A stretch of 64,000 nucleotides of DNA from Fistularia commersonii. Lineage: Eukaryota > Chordata > Actinopteri > Syngnathiformes > Fistulariidae. The notes below the pieces were generated by a model. That model made no database searches. It was given only the letters and a program-made list of their open reading frames with translations, and was not told the origin of the DNA. The stretch is from positions 8,924,501-8,988,500 of the forward strand of contig JBBMNZ010000013.1 of the NCBI GenBank assembly GCA_037954325.1. Direction: 5' to 3'. Shown here piece by piece: positions 51,801-62,500 of this stretch. A program made the position numbers and the translations under genes. Positions within the stretch are counted from its first letter, which is position 1; each line of letters begins with the position of its first letter.

Positions 51801-53499
51801 TTCCAGCATTATTCCACTGAGGACCCAATTTGCTTGAAATTCAAGGATTGAGATGCTCTGAAGCAAATTATAATGTAAGATTCAGAAGTCCCAAGTACCA
51901 AGCATGGCAGATAGCCTTAAGGCACAAAAAGAATGGTGAGGCCATTGCAGAAATCAGATGTAGGTTGAGCTCCATGAAACATCCTGATATTACTATTCTC
52001 GGATAGTTTAATGTGATTTAATTTCAATTTGAGATGTTTATTTGTAGTGCTTCCAAGAATCTTCAATTTATGAAGTGGCTATGAAGGGGGCACTCAAATT
52101 TATAAATGACAGAAACGAGTATGAATTCCTCATAATTACACTTACTGCTGAATTTCTGAATTATAAATATGATACTGTAGTGTTAATTTCTGAAAACAAA
52201 CAAAAGAAGGATTCACTAAATGATAAATCTGGGCAGAACAATTTTTTCTCTCATTCCATTTTGACAGAAGATCTAGCAATTAGGTCTGGGAGAAAGTGTA
52301 CTGCAGTGCCGCTTTGTTTTAATCATGTGGAATTCAGGAGCAGATAATAGCTTTAAATCATGAAGAGAAGGATATTGCATTTCACAGGAATATATCTTTT
52401 TACTCTCTTGACAGAAAATGTATTAGAAGAGTGAAGATCAGTTAAGGCCGCTGCCAAAAAGCCTGAGGTGGCAGTTGGAGTTCAGTGCAGTAGAAACGAA
52501 CCCTTGTGACCAATAAATCTGTCATCAGACCTCAGTTCATTGTACCCTTGTTGTTACTGTGGCACAAGCCTGGAAACATCTCAACTGCTGCATGCTCTGG
52601 AGATCTTAAGCCACACTCTGAAGATTACGTTACAATCAGTATACTTGAGCAATGGCACAGAGTTGCAATTTACTCCGGGTTACCGTGGATTGATCTAAAT
52701 CATTAAACCCTGGGGTATGCATTGAAGCAGCTTCATATACTTTAACAAGGGAACAAGAAAATCATTTTCTCTGGCTCATGGCTGAACTAATTATGCTTTG
52801 CTACAAAACAAAAGATCAAAGTTAGAACTGAGGAGTAAAAAAGTAGTTCATAGAGGGTTAGGACGACAGGAAGCTCAGTAAACATGATTTTCCAAGAAAG
52901 TAATTAACCATCATTTTCTCTTCTTAAACCTGTGCAACATTATGGTATGTCATAATACCATAAAAGTTTGCAACAAAAGGTTTGGACATCCCACTCAATA
53001 CATCTTTATGTTTATCTATTTTATTCCTTCCCAATTAAAAAATCTGCATTTCTGCCCAATCTTCCTACTCTCCATTATGAAAAGTGTGATTTTGTCTTTT
53101 ATTCATTATGTGATTTCCCTAAACAAACAGCATTTTTTTCAATCAGTTCCATTTATCAAATTTACTGCCTCCTTGTTGCAAAGATACTTATTTGATTCCT
53201 GAGCTCGCTGGAAATCAAGGTGACGTGCAGTTTCATCATCACTGTATGTCATCATCATGAATGAGTCAGACTGGTTGAAGGAACCATAACCGTATCGAAT
53301 GCTGAGAGCTACGACGGTAGTGAAGGCAATGAATATTTTCCCTCTTATTTTTACTTATCTTAGTCACAAAAGAACCAATGAAATTAAGCAATGGGGAGTC
53401 TCCCCCTACCTACATGTGGAGGTGTCCTCGGGCAAGACACTCAACACCCAATTGCCCCCGATGGTCTGGTAAACACCCTGCATGGCAGCGCTACCGCCA

Positions 53500-53583
<84 letters not shown>

Positions 53584-56500
53584 GGTGAATCCAGTGAAAG
53601 CATTTTGACATAGTAAGGAGATGAAAGTACAATGAAAGTGGAGACCATTCAATCTCTTCCTCTATTTGAACAAATAGTTTTTTTTTGGGAGGTTTTCTAA
53701 CAATTTCCATGTCTGATCAGTTCAGCAAATATTGCTCTACTATCACATTTTATATTCCATTGCAAATATATAAACCACTCTGCCCTTACCAAGTGCCTTC
53801 TCAGTTGCATTTAAAGGTATTTAAACCATAATAGCCATCATGTAATGTTTATCTATGCAAGAGAAGATAATTCTGTCTGTCAACTGGTTCACTGGTTTCA
53901 GTTAACCAGTGAATAGCCATATAGAGCATCAGCCAGCCTACACTCTGTTAACCCAAGCTCACTCTTATAGTGTTGCAATTAGAGTTGGCAGAAGTAGTGA
54001 AGTGTGTTTAAGTAACCACAGCAGTAACAGCCATGCATCAACAGTTCATCCATTTATAAATTTGGTGGAGTCTGGAGTGGAGATATTTTTTTTCTTTGAC
54101 CAGCCAAAGTGAAAGGTCAATATTTTAACAATTCATCCAATTGAATTTTGTTATCTGAAAATGTGTATAGAACGGGGTAACTATCAATGTTGAACTAGTA
54201 GAGCATCTGTTTAACCTGGAAAAACAATTGAATTTTGCCCTTGAGTTTTGCACATTACTTCACTCAGGTTTAAGGTGAGAAGAATTGTACTGTATCTTGT
54301 ATTCTTTTTCTATCCACATCCTCACAGGGACATATCAGATTGTAGATTTTTCTCCACTGAGACAGCCTCAGTGAAAAGGCCCCTCTCCGGGCGGCTGTGT
54401 TTCTATGTGTTACCTGAAGACATCAGTGTGCAGAGTGTCCCTGGTTGTGTCACTGAATACAAACAAGTATGTGTGGATTGTAGAGGGCTCCAAATCCCTT
54501 TACCAGATAAGCTAATTGTTCAAAAGGTGGACAGTGGTGGCTATGGTCTATCATGTACCGTAGTAATAAGCTAGAGCTACATATCTTATCAAAGAAAAAA
54601 AAATAATAATCACATTCTCTTGGCCAACAGGGCAGTATGATGCAGGGGGTGAAACCAATTGTCCTTGGAATCGAACATCCCTGGTTTGATTCCCGGCCAG
54701 TCAATGTGTCGTTGAGCAAGACACTTAACATCTAAGTGCCGTTAGATGGCTGCCAACTGCTCATGGTTCATCCATGATTGGTTAAATGCAGAGTGAAATT
54801 AATTAAATATGAATTAACTTTATTAATAAAGTATATTAAAAAAATGTAAAAAACCTGTCATAAGTTGGTTCATGTGATGTAGGACGTTTTGTTCAACTGT
54901 CAAGTCAGGTTTCTATGAGAGTATAACTCAAGTAGATGTCATGGGCAGTTGCTAACCTACAAATTAAGACAATTTTTTTTTTCTTAGATTTTGTGGAAGA
55001 TTTTGCATCTCTCCTCATGCTAACAGAGGTAATAGTTCGTGTTCAGGCATGGATGCCTAACGGCCCTGATATCCCTTAATGGCTCCTTGTATGTAACCAG
55101 GGCTGCAACCAAACTATACACCTTTCTGCTCACTAGCTTTGAAATGAGAAGCAGTTAACAGAATAGGTTGCACAGACTCTTCCATCACATTGTCTTTAAT
55201 TTTTGATAAACCTCGAAAGCCACCTTCCCCAAAGTCAGATATGATAGCAAGTGATCAAAATGGCATCTTATTGAGGATAACTAACTGATGCAGGCATCTA
55301 GCGTGAACACAATATACCACTTTTGTAAAGTGTAATGGGTTTTTGTGTGTACAGCCTTATGTCTGTTTGCAGATATATATATATATATATATATATATGC
55401 CTCTATTGACTTTATCTCCAAAACATTTTACATGGACTGTCCCTCTGAGTCTCTCCTGATCCCATTTGTCCTCCTCACTCCCAAAAAGAACCTCGACATT
55501 TTCATCTCCACTATCTCCAGCTCAGCTTCCTGTCTATTTCTCACTGCCACTGTGTCTAAAGCATACAACACTGCTGGCCTCTTATATGTCCTGTATAAAT
55601 ATCGTGCAGTGGCCTTTGTGTAGCCTTATATATTCTTGCTTTTCAGGTATATACCTGATATAGAATGAAAGGTCTTGGTTCATCTCTCTTACTATACTGC
55701 ATCTGGTTATCTATTCCTTGAAGTTAACTGATGCACTATACCCAAAATTTGTCCCTCTTGTTGACTGACTATACAACTGTATTTTCAGACTTCTGTGTAG
55801 GTTTCAGACTTTCAGACTTCTTGTGTAGGTTTTTGGATGTTTAATTACTGAACTTCACCTCATAACATACTCATTGCTTTGTTAATGTGAAATACATCTA
55901 AGACATTTTCATAGCACTTTGCCCGTAGAGATTTTATTATTACACCTCATTTCCTCTATAATAAATGTATGCTCTTCTGTTCCACTTTTGGTAAAGGAGC
56001 GGCAGCCAAAGCTTGCTCTGTGAGGAAACATGGTGTTACTGGAACACTTAAAATAAAAATGATGTTGCAAAGGTCAGTCTCTTAAAAGTCATCAGAGAAC
56101 ATCTTAATAATTTAATAATTTAAACAAAGAACCAAGTTTGAAGATGTGTCAGGACACTTGCAGTCATACTTGGTTTAATAGTAACCAAAGCTTAACTCAA
56201 TAGTCTGTTTCAAGGCTAGATACTGCCAACAAGGTATGCAGCTTAACTAGTAGGATCCAATAGCTCCCTGAGTTAAAGCTTAAATTGGTCATGTAGATAA
56301 AGAACATGTATTTACCTCAGGTTTGTAATGGTATATATTTGTATATTATATAGATTAATCACAAATAGAGTTGGATATTTTAAGCCCTTGTTTTTTGAAA
56401 TTTCAACTTACATAGGGCTTACAGATACCACAATTCAGCATCTTGGAAAATTTGAATATTACACATCAGATAAAAAAGGATACTTGAAACAGAAATCTCA

Positions 56501-59500
56501 GGCTTCCGGAAAGTATGTTCATTTCTATGCACTCAATACTCAGTTGGGCCTCCTTTTGTATGAATGACTACATCTGTGCGGCATGGTATGGAGGAAATCA
56601 GCCTGTGGCATCGTCCTCTTGACAGAAGACCATAAATTCTGAGGTTCAGGTCAGGCGACTTTACTGGCCAATCAAGCACAGACACACAATGGGCATTGAA
56701 CCAGCTTTTGATACCTTTGGCAGTGTTGGCATGTGCCAAATCCTGCTGGAAAATGAAATAGCATCTCCATAAAGCTTGTCAGCAAAAGGAACCATGAAGT
56801 GCTCTAAAATTTCTTGGTAGACCGTTGCATTGACCGTGGACGTCAGAAAACATAATGGACCAACAATCGCACATGACGACCAAAATCATCACAGACTATT
56901 CAAACTTCACACTGGACTTCAAGCAATTTGGATTCTGTGTCTCACTACTCTTCCTCCAGACTCTGGCATCTTGATTTCAGAAGGACATGTATAATTTACT
57001 TTCATCTGAAAAGTGGACCTTTGACTACCAAGCAACAATCCAGTTCTTTTTCTCCGCATCCAAGTAAGACGCTTCTGATGCAGTAGTTGCTTCAGAAGTG
57101 CCTCGACATGAGGAAGAGAAATTAGTATAGGATTTGTCAATGCATAGTGGCTCTTGATGCATTAACTCCAGCCTCAGTCTACACCTCTTGAACGTCCCCC
57201 AAATTTCTGAATGGATTTTGCTTGACTATCACCTCAAGGCTACGGTTATTGCTTTTGCTAGTGCACCTTTTCCCATCACATTCTTGGTTACAGCACTCTG
57301 TGAACAATCAGCCTCTTTAGCAATGACCTTTTGTGATTTAACCCACTGTGTAGCTGACTGACCCAGACAAGACCACTGAGACCATTTAAAGGCTCAGGAA
57401 ACATTCGCATGCGTTTGGTGTCAATCAGCTGTTTAAGTTGTAACAACATGACTTTCCAATTTTTTTACTTTTTCACAATGTTTTAATTTTCTTAGACAAA
57501 TTTTTGTATCATTATCTGTACTCGTCAACATTTCAAGAAATAAAGGCTCAAAATATTTCACTCTGTGAAAATATTTCACTCTTCGCTTTGTGTAATCTTG
57601 TCTTTTCCGTTCAGGGGTCGCCACAGAAAATCAACCTCCTCCCGCTAACCCAGGGGTGGGCAATTATTTTGGCTGGTGGGCCACATTTCTTATTTAATTT
57701 TTATGCGCGGGCCAGCTAGGTATCAAGTACATTGAACAAAATGTAAATTGCAATTTAAATATTTAAATATTTTGGCATTTTATTTCAACTTTAAAATCAT
57801 TCATGATCATTTAAATGTGCCGACATTATTTCATATGTAATCACTCCTACAAAATTAAACAAAAGGAAAAAATGAGTTTCTCAATAAATAATATTGATTA
57901 AAAATACTTAAAATATTTAAAGAAAATAGTTTGGCCCACCAGATAAAAAAGAGAAACGTGCCAGATGTGGCCTGTGGGCCGCAAAGTGCCCGGCTCTGCT
58001 CTAACCCTATTCTCTAGATGCTCTTCTCCACCAAATAACTTCATGTCCTCTTTCACTACGTCCATAAATCTTCTGTTTGGCTTTCCTTTAAACATCTTGC
58101 CTGGCAGCTCCAATTCCAGCATTCGTCTACCAATATATTCACTATCCCAACTCTGTACATGATCAAACCATCTCAGTCTGGCTTCTCTGGTCTTATCTTT
58201 AAAACATCGAACATGTGCTGTCCCTCTGATAGATTCATTCCTGATCCTATCCATCCTTGTTACTCTCAGTGAGAGCCTCAACATCTTCATCTCTGCAACC
58301 TCCAGCTCGGCTTCCTGTCTTTTCTTCAATGCCACTGTCTCATACGTACAGGATTGCTGGTCCGAATGGTCTTGTACACCTTTCCTTTTGGTTCTGACTG
58401 ATATTCTTCTATTGCACAGTACCCCTGAGACTTTTCTCCATCCTTTCCAACCTGATTGAAACCTTTTTTTCACCTCTTTTCTACACTCTCCATTGCACTG
58501 GACTCTTGATCCTAATTACTTAAAATCCAACCACCGTCTTTATCTCCACTCCCTGTAACCTCACTGTTCCACTTGGGTCCCTCTCATTCACACACATATC
58601 CCTTCATTCCTCTCCGTTCCAGACCATTCTTCCACCACTCCAGATTTTCCTCAACCTTTTCCCTGCCATCACCAGGGGATCACGATGTCATCTGCAAACA
58701 CTTTTCAGCATGTGTAATGAATGTACATAATATATGGGTTTAAATTTCTAAAATGAGTGACAAAAAGTACTGAAGTTTTTCAACATATCATATTTTAAGA
58801 TGAACCTGTGGTCGTTTGGTTTCATTTAATGTCTAGGAAATGGATTTTTTTTTTTTTCTTGGATTTATACATATTTAAAACAGTGTAAGACAGGCAAATG
58901 AGGGCATGCAAGGAGCATTTTAGGGAACCACTGGAAAGTCCCTTTCGGAAAGGGCACTTTGAATCCAAGTCCCTAAAAAGTCTGAGGTTGAAAGGTCAAA
59001 GTGTTTTGACAGTTAACTCTCTTCAATCTGATATTGCTTACTAGATATTTTGCTTCAAAATATGGCCGGGAAGTCCATGAGCTGCCTGAATCATTTTCCA
59101 TTACCCTGAGTGAGTTAAACATTGGCTTCTGAAATAGGACCGAGCTGAGTTTAAGGTATGTACAGGTCTGTCTCAGAAATTTAGGATATTGTGATAAAGT
59201 TCTTTATCTTCTATAATGCAATTAAAATAACAAAAAACTTTTTTTTTTTATATTCTAATATTTTGAGATAGGATTTTTGAGTTTTCTTAGGATGTAAGCC
59301 ATAATCAGCAACATTTAAATAATAAAAGGCTTGCATATCTGTTGATTTGTAATGAATCCAGAATGTATGACGTTTTTTGTTTTTGTAATTGCACTACAGA
59401 AGATATAGTACTTTAATCACAATATTCTAATTGTCTGAGACAGTCCTGTATACTGTATGTATAAACTGTATACTGTTTCCATATATGCAATGTATCTTTT

Positions 59501-62500
59501 AGTTTTTATTTCTCCTCATAGCTTTTTTAACGCATTATTTAAGTCTTTCCTCAAAATCCTCTATCATCTTAATCCTAAACAATTAGATCCCTGCAAGTCT
59601 AAAAACAGCCAAGACCGCATTTTACATATGCCGTGTTTGAAAGAATGGGGTGCACTTCATTTGCACCGCAAGGTATGGGGAAAATCAAATTCATTACAAA
59701 GCAGTGTTGTCCTTGACTGCTTGTGTTTCCTCCTGTTGCTACTTTGCTTTTTCCTGATGATTTTCTTTGTTTCCTCGACCATCTTTGTTCTCACTGCTGT
59801 TGATTATTCCTTCCCCAAACCTCAGCGGAGCTCCTATCCACTCATGCCTTTCCCTCGTGTGACATTCAAAGCATTACAATAGAGCCATAAATCTGTCAGG
59901 TCTTACCCTACTCAGCCCCAAGCAGGGGGAAGCACATAAGAGTAACACATTGACTGGCTTTTTCTCTATGTAGCAAGGTAGAGTCATCAGCAATATGTGT
60001 CAAGCATGATAGAAATAGTTAAAAGTTCTTTTCACCAGCATACACTTTCTATTTCAGCCATCATTTTTATTCACATTTCTTACATCTGCTGTTGGATTTC
60101 TGATTGCTTTTGACACCATTTGCCAATAGTCTGCCCTGTTACTGTTTTTTTTTTTTTCATTTTTTCCCTCCTTCATTTTCTTTGGATTTGTTCCTCATCG
60201 CTCCCTGGGCTATTTCAGACTAAGCTCCTGTAAGGAGGAGATAAAGCCCCCCAGCAGGGCAGGACCACAGCTGTCGCCTTCTGACTTCCTGGACAAGCTT
60301 ATGGGAAGAACATCAGGATATGATGCCCGCATCAGACCCAACTTCAAAGGTAAATTGTATGCCAAGACAGGCTATTTTCATTTTTCCTCTAAAAGGCATA
60401 TGTAATGCATAAGCACGGGAAAACAAAATTAAATCCAGCAGATCAGTGTGTGTAAGACAAGCAGCTGACCATCAGCATATATGTATTCTGAGCTTTGTAA
60501 AGCATTATAACAAAGAGACAAAAAAACTATATTTTTCATTTCCTATATGTTTTGTCTCACACTGTGCAATCAAGTTCTTCTCAATAGTGACTGGGCAAAT
60601 AATTGATCCAAACCAATGTTGCCATGTTGATAGCTGGTTGAGAGCTCTTCACTCATGAAACTGTCTGGATTTGAGTTTTGTCCATTGACATCTAAAACTA
60701 TTAGTCTGTTTTTTTTTCCCCAGTTTTTCCTTACAACTCAAATAAAACAACGAGCCTTCTACTTTTATATCCAAGGGCTTGTTCATCTTTGTTGGAGATT
60801 GACAAATTAACTATAGACCCTGTGTAGAATCATGCTCTAAATGTGCTGTACTGTTACACTCCTAGAAGTGAATGATGATTTTTCTTTTTTGTTTAAAGTA
60901 ACAGGCTATTTAACAGGAATGTCTTTAGTCCAGGAAGGTTATTTCATTTGTTACAGGGATATATGGACTACTATTTCTCGTTTTTGGAGTTCAGTTACAG
61001 TACATTTTGTATAACTGTGTTTTCCTTTTTTTGTCATACTATTTTTGACACAAAAAGGCTTCTCCAGTAGAAGGACTGGAGTACTGGCTTTTGAGAGGAA
61101 AACTGCATGTGACAACCGCACTGTATTTTTGAAAAGCTCAAATTTTAAGTCACAGTATTCTGTGCGGGTTCATAAAAAAAGACACTTATGCTCATTGAAA
61201 AAAACACATCAATTGTGATGTGTTTTTTTCTTGAAAAAGCCAGAAAGGCTCTTTCTTGAAGGAACTGAAAAATAAACTAGCATTCCATGCACATATATTT
61301 CACCAAGCAGTACAGTCTGATTGCCATAGAAACATGTTATCTATCTTACCTCATGCTGTTTTTTTTTTTTGTTTTGTTTTTTTCCTGAGCTCAACAACGT
61401 GTACCCATACTTTTCATGACATATATTTAGGATTTTAAATCTTTTTTTTTTCCAATGTCTATAAGTGTGATTTCTCTGATTGCATTCAACCAACTTAAGC
61501 TGCAAAAATATTCCGTGCATTATGACTATACTGACGATAATGTTGACCCCCTGAGCCTTTTGGTAAATAATTGTACATAAAAAACAAAAAACTCTTTCAT
61601 ATTACATTGCAGGTATGTTTTTTCCCCCCTTTCTTTAGGTCCACCTGTGAATGTCACCTGCAACATTTTCATCAACAGTTTCGGCTCCATCACAGAAACT
61701 ACCATGGTAATAAGGTGGACTGAAGATAAAGAACTGTAACCGCCATTATCATTGTTAAGTCATGACTTTGCAGGGTTTTATTAATCATGCTGTATCTTCT
61801 TCAAAACTACCCCATGTTTTTTCCATCCATCCAACAACTTCTCTGCGAATCCACTATGAGCTTCATTTCTGTGTTTCCTGGAGCATAACACTGCAACCTT
61901 CAGAGACCAGTGGGTCACTGGCATGCTGATAATGAACTGTCCACTCTGCAATTAAAATGAAAAATTGATAAAATGAATAAAATGAGGTGAAGGGACAGAG
62001 GACAAGGGAGTTCAGGGTAAAATAGCTGCCCTCAAGTCCGCATTTACATTATTATAGCTGCTTGGTCAGCATAGTGCGGAAGCAAACTGTTTGAGGATGT
62101 CCGATGAAGGCCCATGTGCCCGGACTGTCCAACCAGGTTGACCCAAAGGGAATGACAACACTAATGATGTCATTGTTTGCACTGATGAAGCAAGCTGATT
62201 CTTGGGACAGAGAAAAGGTAATATAATTGCTGTCACAAGAAAGCGCCGTAAAAGTTAAGTGAGCAAACTAGAAAAAACTTCCGCAACACAAATTGTGAAT
62301 GAGGAGTACAGGATCACTGTTTCATTGATATCAAAAAATATAAACTGCCCTTTTCAATTTAAATTCTGAACATACTGTGTAATTGTTGTAAACAGTGAAA
62401 CCTCTGGTTACGTCACACAGATATGGCATTATTTGTACTTGTACACAACATAGAGTTGAAAAAAAAGACTGTGGTAATGCAGTCCATGAAGATGATGGCC

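Larger units (their letters stand above)
36852..60218 (+). other. glra4: glra4 intron 1 (23.4 kb)
   Basis: This GT-AG intron separates the signal-peptide exon from the conserved coding exons. It holds most of the repeats listed separately between 39.4 and 59.5 kb. Stretches without a named repeat (36852-39428, 39541-45099, 45941-50768, 51540-53384, 53621-54626, 54836-55372, 55621-56399, 59449-60218) are AT-rich sequence with many stop codons in all frames, short homopolymers and no exon-like segment that I recognise. At 39870-40060 there is a faint repeat-like phrase containing TTTATTGTCATCTG, similar to the element at 63.6 kb but too decayed to class. Confidence 0.75.

Noticed and set aside
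53378..53710. Frames encoding VCVC or THTH repeats
   Set aside because: They are translations of the GT array on either strand.
54627..54700. tRNA gene suggested by a B-box-like GGTTTGATTCC
   Set aside because: There is no cloverleaf, and the sequence continues into a shared repeat body and tail seen at 0.9 and 6.2 kb, so it is a SINE-like copy.
57898..58473. 191-codon minus-strand frame that could be taken for a host gene
   Set aside because: Its motifs match the C-terminal end of RTE retrotransposons, and related copies occur at four other places in the window.
59457..59882. 141-codon frame before glra4 exon 2
   Set aside because: Its hydrophobic, Phe/Leu-rich content comes from T-rich intron sequence. 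It would not splice in phase into the receptor and matches no family.
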